Assembly: GCA_013399875.1 (NCBI GenBank) | Contig: VXAZ01008152.1 | Location: 63,489-127,488 of the forward strand | Direction of reading: 5' to 3' | DNA from: Gymnorhina tibicen | Taxonomy: Eukaryota > Chordata > Aves > Passeriformes > Artamidae | DNA length: 64,000 nucleotides | Shown: positions 49,601-59,560 of the stretch, piece by piece | Position numbering within the stretch: the first letter of the stretch is position 1 | Layout: each line of letters opens with the position of its first letter | Notes under the pieces: generated by a model | Database searches by the model: none | Seen by the model: the letters and a program-made list of their open reading frames with translations, nothing else | Told to the model about the DNA's origin: nothing | Program-made: the position numbers and the translations under genes

Positions 49601-50227
49601 GCAGGCAGTGGAATGACTGTGTCTTACACGTGCCAGGAAGGGAACTCTGACAAGAACTACCCAGCTTAAGTATTTACCTGAGTGCAAATGGAGCAAGCCT
49701 GACTTCTGTGGGCAACTTGGCTGCAAGCAAAGTAGAATTTGGGTACACCAGGAAAGAGCTGCAGCATTAACGATTCTCTTTTTGCTTTCGCCCCTCTCCG
49801 GAAGGTCCACGTAGGAACCCACATGTGGAATAACTCAGCCAGGCGGGGCAGGCGGCTGTCCATCGATAACCCCATGGCCCTGCTGGGGAACGACCCCAAG
49901 AAGGTGTCGGAGATGTTCCCCAAGGACATCGTGGCGCCCTCGGTGAGCATCGACCCCGCCGTGTGGAACCAGTACGCGGCCGTGCTCAGCAACGGCCTGG
50001 CCGTGAAGACCAACGAGATCTCGGTGATCCAGAGCGGGGCCCTGCCCGCCCTGCCCGTGCCCCTGGCCGGGGGCTCGCCCATGAACTCTGCCCCGGCCCC
50101 CAAGGCGGACGGGGCCCAGGCCGGCGCCGCCTCTGACGCGGAGAAGGCGGCGGGCGCCGCTGCAGACAATGTGCCAAAACACCAGTTCCCTCACTTCCTG
50201 GAGGAGAACAAAATCGCCGTTAGCTAA
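37614..50227 (+). CDS. SALL4: SALL4, spalt-like zinc-finger transcription factor (four coding exons)
   Basis: Joining 37614-37683, 45303-47837, 48438-48745 and 49805-50227 gives an uninterrupted 1111-residue protein; human SALL4 is about 1053. Residues 1-12 ([12 protein letters not shown]) are the SALL NuRD/RBBP4-binding motif. A C2HC finger uses C50, C53, H66 and C70. A Gln-rich dimerisation stretch spans about 196-222. C2H2 clusters are ZFC1 (372-420), ZFC2 (573-653) and ZFC4 (929-977), the last followed by a basic RRGRR. The C-terminus [13 protein letters not shown] matches SALL4 and not SALL1 or SALL3. The protein acts in the nucleus, represses genes through NuRD, binds AT-rich DNA through ZFC4, and supports pluripotency, germ-cell and limb development (family knowledge). 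All junctions are GT-AG with matching phases (1, 1, 0). SUMO-type sites ψKxE occur at K139, K856 and K886. Identity is very secure; only the transcript ends are uncertain. Confidence 0.97.
38068..38125. other. Assembly gap (58 N)
   Basis: The run of N sits inside the GC-rich start of intron 1. The flanks are extremely G/C-rich, typical of sequencing dropout. Reading frames crossing it contain only unknown residues and are not evidence of genes. Confidence 0.99.
39040..39260. promoter_or_regulatory. Candidate intronic enhancer A
   Basis: This is unique, moderately AT-rich sequence between two CpG-rich blocks. A SOX/TCF-type CCTTTGT at 39148-39154 directly abuts a POU-like GCATATG at 39155-39161; TTTAATGCATGAC lies just before it and CAATTGTT near 39061. 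The arrangement recalls an OCT-SOX element but does not match the canonical composite spacing. Function is inference. Confidence 0.3.
39230..39660. promoter_or_regulatory. Secondary CpG-rich block in intron 1
   Basis: CpG content rises again after an AT-richer interval, interrupted by T and C homopolymers near 39375-39392. Open frames on both strands have no protein similarity. It could be an outlying part of the SALL4 island or an alternative promoter; the sequence does not decide. Confidence 0.4.
39640..40030. promoter_or_regulatory. Candidate intronic enhancer B
   Basis: About 400 bases of unique, AT-rich sequence sit between GC-rich blocks and hold clustered factor motifs: GATA-type CTTATCT (39787-39793), SOX-type AACAATG (39848-39854), TCF/LEF-type ACAAAGG (39959-39965), TTAGCAT near 39948 and several TAAT cores. 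The absence of simple repeats and the abrupt borders look like a conserved developmental enhancer. Activity and conservation are not shown. Confidence 0.38.
40540..40950. promoter_or_regulatory. GC-rich CpG block in intron 1
   Basis: CpG-dense sequence with repeated GGCCGGGCCGGGCC-type phrases near 40623-40645 and short GC boxes. No coding similarity is visible on either strand. Possible alternative promoter or intronic CpG island. Confidence 0.45.
43786..44080. repeat. 43-bp minisatellite, seven copies
   Basis: Seven tandem units begin at 43786, 43829, 43872, 43915, 43958, 44000 and 44042. The unit starts CAGGTGTGGGACACGG and continues TTCTGGGGTGCTCAGC; the units at 43958 and 44000 are 42 bases, the others 43 (the last is cut short). 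Copies 2 and 4 carry CATGG where copies 3, 5, 6 and 7 carry CACGG, so an 86-base dimer seems to have been duplicated. Because 43 is not a multiple of three, all three forward frames stay open and show the same peptide phrases. It is a repeat, not a gene. Confidence 0.95.
45303..47837 (+). CDS. SALL4: SALL4 coding exon 2 (large exon)
   Basis: The exon encodes residues 24-869 (24 and 869 are split codons) and begins after TTTTAAG. The reading frame's first ATG at 45341 is internal (Met37), not the protein start. In order it encodes the C2HC finger (C50-C70), SUMO-type LKIE (K139), the Gln-rich stretch around QQQQLQQ (205-211), ZFC1 (372-420), a Ser/Pro-rich linker, ZFC2 (573-653), and an acidic and Ser-rich region. 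The end, GALDLT through IKEE to NGEY (841-868), resembles the SALL1 segment preceding ZFC3, but no ZFC3 fingers follow. The donor is TATG|GTGAGC, phase 1. The frame stays open to 47968, but that part is intronic. Confidence 0.96.
47838..48437 (+). other. SALL4: SALL4 intron 2
   Basis: A 600-base intron beginning GTGAGC and ending CTCTTTCCAG. The exon 2 frame remains open for 43 codons before a stop at 47966-47968, so intron retention would give a truncated protein lacking ZFC4. Nothing else notable is seen. Confidence 0.93.
48438..48745 (+). CDS. SALL4: SALL4 coding exon 3
   Basis: The exon encodes the end of codon 869 through residue 971. It starts [14 protein letters not shown], matching human SALL4 GRSSLPSTFIRAPP, followed by an IKME SUMO-type site (K886) that is conserved as VKVE in human. 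It then carries the first ZFC4 finger (C929, C932, H945, H949) and most of the second (C957, C960). The last codon is Lys971 in GNLK; the donor AAG|GTGGGT is phase 0. ZFC4 recognises AT-rich DNA and targets SALL4 to chromatin in mouse stem cells (family knowledge). Confidence 0.96.
48746..49804 (+). other. SALL4: SALL4 intron 3
   Basis: A 1059-base intron starting GTGGGT and ending CCTCTCCGGAAG. The acceptor has A at -3 rather than C or T, which is weaker than usual, but the position is fixed by the zinc finger it interrupts. No repeats or other exons are recognisable. Confidence 0.92.
49805..50227 (+). CDS. SALL4: SALL4 coding exon 4 (terminal)
   Basis: The exon encodes residues 972-1111 and ends in TAA (50225-50227). 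It begins with V-H-V-G-T-H, supplying both zinc-binding histidines (H973 and H977) of the last finger, then a basic [10 protein letters not shown] segment like an AT-hook. [20 protein letters not shown] and the terminal [11 protein letters not shown] are diagnostic for SALL4. Between them is an Ala/Gly/Pro-rich stretch whose codons are almost all G- or C-ending. The human protein is more Ser/Val/Thr-rich there, suggesting GC-biased drift in this lineage. Confidence 0.97.
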   Translation, partial: VHVGTHMWNNSARRGRRLSIDNPMALLGNDPKKVSEMFPKDIVAPSVSIDPAVWNQYAAVLSNGLAVKTNEISVIQSGALPALPVPLAGGSPMNSAPAPKADGAQAGAASDAEKAAGAAADNVPKHQFPHFLEENKIAVS

Positions 50228-50402
50228 AGACTCGAGAGGAGTTGACCTACAGAAAGAACAAATATATATAGACACAAACGTATATTTTTAAGAGATTCCA
50301 CTTCAGCCTCCTATTTTCCTATTGACGTGCAAATGATTTTATGGTTGTCTTTGTAAGAGTTGCCCAGAGTACAATCATGATATTGCTTTGCAAATAGTAA
50401 TT

Positions 50403-50408
50403 AATAAA
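50403..50408 (+). terminator. SALL4: Proximal poly(A) signal AATAAA
   Basis: A canonical hexamer 176 bases after the stop codon, in an AT-rich context followed by T-rich sequence. Use of this site would remove the let-7, miR-181 and Pumilio motifs. Confidence 0.5.
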
Positions 50409-50711
50409 GAATAGGATTTCCTTCTATTTGGAAAGATGCGGGTCTTGCAAAGTAGTTCTTACGTGTGACTTTAATGTGTACAGCCTTACAGAAGTTTCTA
50501 CAACTTGAAATTCCAAAGGTTAGAATATTTACCTCTTTGTTTAGAGTGATAATGGGGGTTTTGAATAGAGTGGAAACAACCTACTATTGATGGAAAAGCT
50601 TCTATTTACTGATGAGAAATGGAAACTATTAATGCGGGTAAATATCCTAGAATGTCTGCCACCCTCTTAGAAAGAATTTTTCTGTTTGGATTTTTGGCTC
50701 TGTGTGGTTTC

Positions 50712-50719
50712 TGAATGTA
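50712..50719 (+). promoter_or_regulatory. SALL4: miR-181 8-mer seed match
   Basis: TGAATGTA is the perfect 8-mer complement type for the miR-181 seed. It lies in the 3' UTR in an AT-rich surrounding that favours access. Confidence 0.45.
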
Positions 50720-50995
50720 CTTTTTTTCTTAATAATGGCTATAAAAACTACAAAGTTGGTGGTTTTTTTTTAATTTTTTTTTTTTTGCCTCAGAAGTTTT
50801 ATGAAAAGCAAGTTGCTGTTTTTCTTTAGTCACTGCTCCTAAGTAATTCTTTGTGTTGTTGACTGCTGCTTATTTAATACTACTACTAGGACAGTCCTTC
50901 AAGTATAGTGCCAAAATTCCTGCTTCCAAAGATGTGCAGTTTTTCCTAGATGTTTTATTTCAATACCAAGAGCCCCAAACAAGCATGGGTGGGTA

Positions 50996-51003
50996 TGTAT
51001 ATA
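50996..51003 (+). promoter_or_regulatory. SALL4: Pumilio response element TGTATATA
   Basis: The sequence matches the UGUANAUA consensus of PUF proteins, which repress translation and stability of stem-cell and germline mRNAs. Binding is inferred. Confidence 0.45.
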
Positions 51004-51373
51004 CTTATTTTTGTTGTTTTGTTTCCTCTTGAAAGGGAAGACTTGCCTTGGGAAGTCAGGTCTAAAAGCTCTGCAAGGAATCTCAGGTGACTTGCAATTT
51101 GCCATGGGAATTGGTTTCCTTAGCAAGAGACTTTTTGTTTTTATTTTTTTTTTTGCTTGGGTAATTTAGGAGATCAGTCTGTGTAAACCTGTATTTAAAA
51201 ATGAAGTATTCATGCTTAGGTTAAATGTTTTGTGGGTTTTTGGATGGCATTCCTACTCTGGTCATTAAGGATTTTTTGGTGGTCTGTGAGCTTGCATTCC
51301 ACCAAGATGATAATTAATGGTCTGTGCGTGTTGTATGAAGGTTGCTGGGATAGTCATCTGGATTCTAAGTTAT

Positions 51374-51381
51374 CTACCTCA
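51374..51381 (+). promoter_or_regulatory. SALL4: let-7 8-mer seed match
   Basis: CTACCTCA is the perfect let-7/miR-98 8-mer target. let-7 is reported to repress Sall4 during exit from pluripotency in mouse, so a site here fits known biology. A weaker 6-mer TACCTC also occurs at 50530-50535. Confidence 0.55.
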
Positions 51382-51877
51382 TTTTTTCCTTTTGTAGTTG
51401 TAGTGTCTATTTTTCTAATAATGACCACTGTAATGACTGAGATTCGAGCAGATGCTTCCATGCACTATGTGAAACCAAAACCTGATGTATTATTAGTGGA
51501 AGCACCTGAGGAGTTGCTGGACTGACCTTTCACTATTCCTCGAACGCCTGCTGGAACTGGATGTGTGATGGGATCTGAGCCAGGCTGCAAAGGGAGCGTG
51601 TGGTGTGGAAGGACTGAAGGATGGAAAGAAACCTGGCTGTTGACTGCAGGAAATCTTCAAGTCCAGTCTCTGCTGTGGAAGGCCCCAAAAATGCAGATTA
51701 CCAAAAGTTTGTGTAATGTTGTTGCACCTAAACCTTGCTTATGATCTCTGTATGCCGAGTTGTGCCTTTCCTGCTGGACTTGTGAGTAAGAACATACCAG
51801 TACCTGTTTACACTGTAAAATGGATATTGTTACCTAGACCACACAAAAGGCATCCCAATTGTCACGTTTCTACATTG

Positions 51878-51885
51878 TGAATGTA
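51878..51885 (+). promoter_or_regulatory. SALL4: Second miR-181 8-mer seed match
   Basis: A second perfect TGAATGTA lies near the distal end of the UTR, within the last 100 bases before the poly(A) signal. Confidence 0.45.
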
Positions 51886-51950
51886 TGACTTCTGAGAACT
51901 CTGTAGTTTTTTGAGTATCTACTGATGCGTTTCTGTTGACATTTTTTGAG

Positions 51951-51956
51951 AATAAA
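51951..51956 (+). terminator. SALL4: Distal poly(A) signal AATAAA, probable SALL4 transcript end
   Basis: A canonical hexamer in TTGAGAATAAATTTTG, followed 20-40 bases later by GGTGCTTAAATTTTTCTGG, a GT/T-rich downstream element. Beyond it the sequence loses the T-rich UTR character. Confidence 0.65.
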
Positions 51957-51975
51957 TTTTGGGATGGCTTTTTCA

Positions 51976-54900
51976 CACTTGGTGCTTAAATTTTTCTGGC
52001 GAAAAGCCTTTTGTCTCCTGAAGGGTGAGTTCAAGGGGCAGCACGCTGCTTCACTCCAGGGACTGAAATGCAGGAGCTAGAGTGAGGCTTTAGTTCATTG
52101 CTTAGAACAACAGGAGCGAGGAAAGCGTGGAGGAGTCCTGGATCCATTCCTTAGGAACAGCTGGGGTATGATGCAGGGGTTGGGATGTGCCAGGAATGTT
52201 GATTTCCACTCTAGAATAGAATGACGGGAATATGTGCAATCATTTTTGTACTGTGATCATCCTACAAAGGGAAAAAGAGTATTAAGTTGTCAAATTGCCA
52301 ATGCCTGAAGCTGCTGGCTGCATAGAAAAGGGATAAATAACTTCCCCTAAAGAGCAAAGAAAAACAGTTCTGAGAACAGCCCTGATAAAATGGAGTAGTG
52401 CTGAGATCCTGATTCTTGCAACATAAACTAGCAAATGTGTGGGCCTTGGGGGGGTGAGAGAGGAGGAAAAGGGGCGCAGAACCAGGGAACCCTAAAGCTG
52501 CACCTTTCCAGCATCAGCTGCCTGAGCATGGTGCTCCTTGCTCAAAGCCTGGGAGTGCAAAGAAAGGTAGAAAGCAAACACTTGTCCTGTCAGCTCTGCC
52601 ACCAAGCTCTGAAGGAAGGTGTAGGGAGGGCAGGACAAGTCCGAGGTCCAGGAAGCTCTGTTCTTTCCAACGATGGGCTGGATTTCTGGCCGAGCTGTGG
52701 GGCTCTGCCTGCCTCCTCATTACCATCCCTAGCATGATTCCATACTCACACCTCTGCTGCTGTTGGGTGTATGGTTCAGCAGGTTGGAAACCGAGGGGAG
52801 ATGAGGAGGGAAGGAGTTCTATAAAGCCTGAGTGCCGGTCCAGCAATGAACTGTGAGGAAGCTGCTGGGAAAGCAGGACAGCAGAGGCTTCGGCAGGCAG
52901 GTGTGTGATGTCTCTGCAGCACCGGGCAGCTCGGGGGAATTGGGTCAGTCTGGGCTGTGCTGCCCTGGCCCAGTGGGCAGCAGAGTCCAAACGCTGTGGC
53001 ACAGGGGCACTGCAGGGCTTTGCTCTCCAGGCCACGGTGTCAAGCACTGGCTGTGCCCAAGGCTGCGTCTCAGCTCGGTGCCAAGGCAGCTCCGGGCTGG
53101 AGCGTGGCAGGATCCCTGGCCAAGCCGCTGCCCGCAGTCCTGGATCTTCCCACACCACCTGGATAGCGGTAGGATCTCCCTGCCCCTGTCCCCACAGCAG
53201 GAGCTGGCCCGCAGGGACATTTCTGCTGCAGGGGAGACTGTTTGCACAGCAAGCAGGGCTGGGAGCTACCTGCTCTCCCATGTGTGAGAGCTGAGCCAAC
53301 ACCTTCTGAAAGTCAGTGTGGCGGAACTCCCCACAGTGGCAAGTGTGCTCAGCTTACAGTAACACTGCATCTTAACAATTAGAAGAGACAGCTGATTGTC
53401 TTCTGGCCTTTGCTGCTGTGTATCAGGAGCAAGTTTACCGAGCTGATGCAGCTGCAGCGGTGTGAGAGCAGAGTGAGCTCGGTCTGTGCACTGTCTCTGC
53501 TCATTAGCCTCTCCCCTTGCCTGGAGGACTTTCTTGTTCTTGTTTGTTACTGCTTACTTTGCTCGTCACACGGAGGATTTGCAGGCTGTTGCTTTTGTGT
53601 AAGTAGCATATGTGCTTGCATGAGCTAAGGTAAAGGCTGGCTTGCTTAAAATCCTAAATTTGAACTTAAAAGTTGCATTGCTTTAAAAAAAAAAAAAAGC
53701 AAACAGTAAGTACATTTGCTTTACCTTAATGTATTACCTCTAAAGAAAGATTTCTTTTAACCTGCCCTTCCTGTTCAAAGCTTCCCAAAAAGTCGATGGG
53801 AACTTTGAAGAGGGAGTTTGTCTATGGCAGATAAGCAGCTCCGGGCTGAGCTCGGTGCGGCTGATTTGCCTTTCCACAGCTGGCAGTGGGGAGGTGGGAG
53901 CCAGCCTGGGCTGGTCAATACAGCGTGGAGCAAAGGATAAATGACCATGGAGCTGGGATCAGCACGGGGGAAAGGACCTGGCTGAGGTGCTTGAACTGAT
54001 GGGATGGCAGAGAGGGGCTGAAACAGAGGAAAAGAGATGAGCATTACATGAATTTTTAATTTTTTTGCCGTTGAAGGCCATGGTGCTCCCTGCAGGGCTT
54101 GCAGTCTGGGGTCGGGGAAGGTGATGGTTTCTGCCTGCAGAACAACAGAAAGCTGCCCTGGTGTCTGTGTGATCCCGAGAGGTTCCTGCTCACAGCTGAG
54201 GCTTTCTCGGTGCTTTTCCGAGCTGTGTGCTCAGCCCAGAGGGCTCCTGTGCGCCCGCCCTTCCCCGGCCTCCCCGCTGGCCGGTGTGTGCTCAGCGCTG
54301 GGCTCACGTGTCTGACTTCAGCTCACATTCACCACTGACCTAGAAAAGCTCCTGGCGCTGCACAGCCACAGCAGGACAGGAAACAGCTCACAGGCAGAGA
54401 AAGACCCAGCAATTACACACTCCTGGAGCCCATTACCATGTTATCTATTTTGTTATGCTAGCTTCTGCTTCGTGCGCTGGGAGTTAATTGCACACGAAGG
54501 GCAGTGTTCTTTGCAACATTTTGATTGCTCTTGGTGCTGCCGGGTTTATTGGAGGGCTTGTTTGTTAATACCTGTTCTAAGTGATTTTGAGCTGGACTTC
54601 CCAGCCAGTCTCTGGCAGCATCACTTTCGTTTTAAACTTCTTTATTAACATCTCTGGTTGTCACGTCTCACAGGTCAAAGATTCACATCTCTGACCCAAG
54701 CACTTCGTGAAGAGAATGAAGTCTCCAGTCAGAATGAGAACAGGTGGATCTCATAATGGGCCTTATTTTCCATACTTGGTTTATAGGCAAAATCCAGATG
54801 TGACTAAAGGTTTGTGTGTCTCTCTAAAGAAAACTAAAAACCCAAATCAAGTGAAATTCACAATACCTAGTGCTATTAAATATAGATGTATATTTATCTT

Positions 54901-57900
54901 GTCAGCCAGCCCAGAGCACTGAGTGCCATGTCCAGGCATCCCTGGGACAGCTTCAGGGACAGGGACTCCAAACCTCCCTGGGCAGCCCCTGCCAAGGCCG
55001 AGCACCCTTTCCAGGAAGGGGACAAAACTGAGCAAACTGAGCTGACCAAAAGTCCAAGCACTCAGTTTATGAACACATGAGCATCTGAGGGCCAGGTACA
55101 CAAAGCAGGGTGTGTTGTGAACAGAAGGTGATGCAGGAGGAATGTATGGGGTAGAGAATGACAAATAACCTGCCTTCTTAGGGCAGTCTTACAGAACCAG
55201 TCTTGAAATCTTTTATTCACCTGCTCTTCCCAGATACTCACTGGCTTTGCAGTCCTATGCGTGTGAGGATGTTTTTAAATCAAGTTACCTGGGCTGGCTT
55301 TGCAGCCCTTCACAGTCCTGTCGATCCACTTGGCAAAGTTTGTTTTAGAAAAATTTGTCTCCACGCAGTCTAGATGTTCAGAATACCAAACATAACTTTT
55401 TTTTTTCTGTTTTGACACACTGGTTGGGATTTTTTTCCCACGAAACCAGTTTGATTACTTAGGTCTTTAAAGTTCAGCACGCATTCAGGTGATTTGCTGC
55501 CTTGGGGTACCTAAATTTCTGTATGTACTAGAAGTACTCCACCCCTCTCAACTCCCAATGTCCAGATTTGAAAAACACCAAATTCCTTCACTACTTGTTC
55601 TTCTGTTTCCTCCTCAATTCTTCCAATCTTAAATGACAAAACAACTACATCAGGTAGGGGTTTTGGTTTTTATGTTTTATAAAAGTTGCAAATATAAAAC
55701 GTGTAACAGATATTCTCAGTTTATAGCTTTACATTTTTTTATCACACTCACAGGAGGTGTAACACAAAAGCAATATGGCAAGAATTCACAGAACAGCTAC
55801 AGCTAATAGCCAGATCATTTCAAGAACTAACAAAATACAAATATAAAATGCAAGTGGGAGTTTATTTGTCTAGAAAGCCTTTTTCTTCCTTCATTTCTTG
55901 AGCTGACAGCTGTCCTAGCTGAACGACAGTTTGACTATTATGGTTTTAAAAATTAGGTGCCAAAGGGTTGTTTTCTTCTTGATCCACAACATATAATTAT
56001 GCGAGGAAGAAAAAGATCCTACACAAAGACTGCACTTCCTCAGAGCAGCGTGAGCAGTATCTGCTCTGAAACTTCATTATGAGGATGCCAAATGTTCTCT
56101 GCATAGCAGAGCCCATGGCAGTAGGAGCTTTATTGTAGTTTCCCTTAGCAAGTGTTGATGGATTTATGGAGGGCTTCATTAAATATAGGCTTAAAGGATA
56201 TCCGCTATCGCCCACTTGTCAAAAGCAAAAATAGTATCAAAGCCATCCGTGCAGCTCCGAGCTGCAGGTGTTAACAGTGCATGATAATCTGGGAGTGTTT
56301 AACTCCCCAATTAATCGCAGTAGTCTTGTCTGAGCTCAGCCCTTTCAAAGATAAATTTCCAAGATGAATGCATCCCGTGGAGGCTGAGGGCACATGTACA
56401 ACGATCCCACCCTGCTGAAGGTTTGTGCTGTGCTGTCCCAGCTCGGGGCTGCGTTTCCCTGGCTCTCAAATGCTCCTTTCCCGGCGGTGGCTCGGCGCCT
56501 GCGGAGCTGAGCCCGGCAATGGGCAGCTTCTGTGGGTTTGCTGGGATTTTGAGGGATTGAATGCCACAGTCCGGGCCTGTTTCAGTGCTGCCTCGAGGAA
56601 GAGTGATGTTTCACAGCACCAAACCCGCCTCTTTGCCTGTCACTGTGGGAGTGAGTCAGGAGCCCGGGAATTATCCCAGTGTAGGAGCCGAGTGCTGCAC
56701 GTTTGCCCTTAGCAACCAAATCCCTTCCCCTGCCTTCCTTGCAAACGGGGCAGCTGCAAACACAGCCCTGAAACAAAGCTCCAAATACCATGTGCAACGG
56801 GCTCTGCTTTCAGACAAAGAAGGTGCACCCTGGTGTTTGTAAAACATGCACTCATGGAATCGGATAATAACAGGTACAAAGAATAATGGCACAACTCGAG
56901 CTGCCTGTGGAATCATAAACATTTTGTTCAACCAGTCACACACCTTTAGTCTGAGCCAACTCCTTAGATGTCAGAATTCTCTATATTTTGATACTTATGC
57001 TTTGGGGAAAAAAATAAAGTAAACAAACCCAAAAGTAGTGCCAAAATTGAATTAATCTTTCTGCTTATAAGAAGTCAAACGGGATATCATTATTATAACT
57101 TCCCTCTGTGTTCATCAGGAAAAAAATAGTCTTATGCATAAAAAGCTCAATTATTTATTTAGTAGCACAACTATAATGGAAGAAAATTTATAGCATATTG
57201 TGCTAAATAGGTAATGAGTACAGTTTGCAAATGCATTGTCAGAACCACCGATCCATTGTTTCAGTGGGAAACTGGCACCAGGATTTGCTCCTTGACGGAG
57301 TACGGGCAAAACACAGTTTATTTCCGTGTTCTTTGAGCAGTGGAGCTGAGAGACCTGGGTGCATTTGAGGATCAGTGGTGCCCTGGAAGGCCTCACGTGT
57401 GGGTGAGGAGTTGGTGTCACAGGCAGAGAGCAGGAGGCAAAGCCACGGGGACAAGGAGGGGACAGTGCTCTGTACCACAGAGCTGCAGGGGAGAAGTGGG
57501 GGAGAAAGGCGAGAGATAAGGCAGGAACGGCTTCCAAACCCAGTGGGAAACTGTGGTAGAGGCCATAGTGGCAGAGGCAGATGGACACAGGAATTTCTGG
57601 TTTGACTAAGATGCACCTGGAGCCTGTCCGTAGGCTGGGCTTTGCCAGGATCAGCTTCCACTTGTTTTTGTGAGCCTGAACATCCTCAGACCATGGCAGA
57701 CTCGGTCCATGAAACAGAATCCTGCTGGCAAAGCTGGCTGTGCTTGTGCTGCCTGCTCGGGGAAAAGGCATTAAATCATCCCAATCAGCAACCTGGTACT
57801 TTTGTCCAACTCTTTGTGTTAAAAATGGGGGCTCAGTCTTGGACTTGCCACTAAACCATTCCTGGGTTTGAAATGGGATTTATGATGTGCAGTGATGAGA

Positions 57901-59560
57901 ACAGTGACAGCATCTGATGAACTCTCCCTATAGCACAACCTCAGAGGGGGCCAAATGGTCCAGCTCTGGTTCTAAGACAAATCACTTGGTGGGAGGAGAG
58001 CAAGGAGGGATATAAAACTGCTTGCTCTGCTGTTAATTTAATCATCTGGGGGGAAAAAAGTCCTGGGAGAAAATAAAACATAGATAATGATTTAAAATTA
58101 TGGAAAATAACTCAGCTCTTTTAATTAGCAGTGGTGCAGTATGAATTCTGGAGCTTGCAGGGCTCCTTTGTGAGCCTCAAGTTCTGTGCTTGCAAAAATA
58201 GAGCATCAAAGCAAGCCAGTGGCATCAGAAAAAAAACAAAATAGGTTTTATTTCACTTGATTTAACAAATCTAACTTTTCAGTCTGAGGCTGGAGGTTTT
58301 CCCTTGGGCATTCCTTCTCAATAGGAGAATGAAAATCAAAGGCATGGAAGCCAGGAGAGCTCGTACCTGCTGTGAGTGCTGAGATCACAAGTGAAGTCTT
58401 TCCAGCAAAGCTAATGTTATGCCAGAAATATGTCAAGGAGTGGGTTTAGCCCATTGGGCTACAGCCTGGTCTAGATCCTTCAGAGTGATTTTCTAACTAA
58501 AAATCAAAAGTGTCTCAGTACAAGGCAGAAAATCAGAGCACCCGTGAGGGAGGCTTTGGACGTTTGTTTGGCTCCTCAGAGGCTGTGTGAGTCTGCAGGG
58601 CAGCCCTGTGCTCCTCCTTTAGGATTACTGGGACTGAGCCACCTTACAGCAGTCAGTGGTTTCTTCTCCCATGCTCTTGGACATTGGAGTTGTGCAGGAA
58701 TGATGTGGAGGAAGTTCAGCTGCTCCATGTAAAGGAGGGATGTCACTAATTTCTGTCTGATCACAAAGATACCAAGAGCCAAAATGTGGTGCTTAAAAGA
58801 ATGCTGGATGTTTTAAAACCCAGTGCCACTTTCACGTCAAAGCAAATAACAAATGGCATTTGTTAAGTTTTATTTTAATCGAGGCTGGAGGCTCAGACTG
58901 GCATTTCAGCCTGTACAGCATTAGGGCAGTGGGTTTGTGGCAAGGGTGTGAGTAGTTTTGGTCAAGTACAAGGTCCTGTTTAGGTTCTTCAGTTGCACCT
59001 TTTATTAAATTACCATTTGCAGTGAATTCTATCATCATATCATTTCATATAAAAAATTTCAGATGTAGAATATGAGAAAAAGTAGAGCAAATAGGTTTCA
59101 TGAGCTGAAGTGTTTGTGGGAGAGGGGATTTCTGTTTCTACCTCAATTGTCTCTATGAGGGGGTAAGAACAGTAGGTTGGGAAATAAGAAATTAAAACAT
59201 GGTATTACTTAATTGAAGTACAGCCTAAAAATCGGTCCTAAAACCAGTTTTTGTAGTAAGACAGCCCAGGTTAGGATGGCATTGGAAATATCTGTCCAAA
59301 CAGTCTCAGTACTCTTTCTTGTGTGTAACCCTTTCTTGTGCTGCTGAAATGTCCTCATTGCAAAATGTCAGGATGACTCTGCTTCAACTGTAAGGAAAAA
59401 AATTAAATGACAGTTGCAGTTTTTGTGCTGCTGTAATCCATAGTGTAACAAGATGCTTGAAAACATAAACAGAAGTGCTGGAGCAATTTGTGCCTGAATT
59501 TGCAGAGGACATCTGAATTTTTATCCAGAAACGGGCGTTGTGAGGAGTGGGTGAAGATCA
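51976..59560. other. Intergenic region downstream of SALL4
   Basis: No exon or RNA gene was recognised. A GC-rich part (52430-53310) has long frames on both strands without known domains. A minus-strand CR1 fragment lies at 54905-55022. The A run at 53685-53698 is a homopolymer. AT-rich unique sequence at 55680-56240 and 56950-57250 may be regulatory. The rest shows nothing I can name. The size (about 8 kb) is consistent with a compact bird version of the human SALL4-ATP9A interval. Confidence 0.6.
54905..55022 (-). mobile_element. CR1 LINE fragment, reverse orientation
   Basis: The stretch AGCCCAGAGCACTGAGTGCC, then TGTCCAGGCATCCCTGG, GGGACTCCAAACCTCCC and TGGGCAGCCCCTGCC is the reverse complement of the conserved CR1 region just before the 3' end. 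It breaks off after CCCTTTCCAGGAAGG. Only about 120 bases remain and there is no coding capacity. Confidence 0.88.

Larger units (their letters stand above)
50228..51975 (+). other. SALL4: SALL4 3' untranslated region (inferred)
   Basis: AT-rich sequence with T runs follows the stop codon and ends after the poly(A) signal at 51951-51956, giving a UTR of about 1.75 kb. A proximal signal at 50403-50408 would give a UTR of about 200 bases. It contains a Pumilio element TGTATATA (50996-51003), a let-7 8-mer match CTACCTCA (51374-51381) and two miR-181 8-mer matches TGAATGTA (50712-50719 and 51878-51885). All lie beyond the proximal signal, so poly(A) choice would decide whether they act. The 3' end is inferred from signals only. 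Confidence 0.75.

Noticed and set aside
52514..53302. 262-codon minus-strand open frame downstream of SALL4
   Set aside because: GC-rich stretch open in several frames on both strands. The peptide has no family resemblance.
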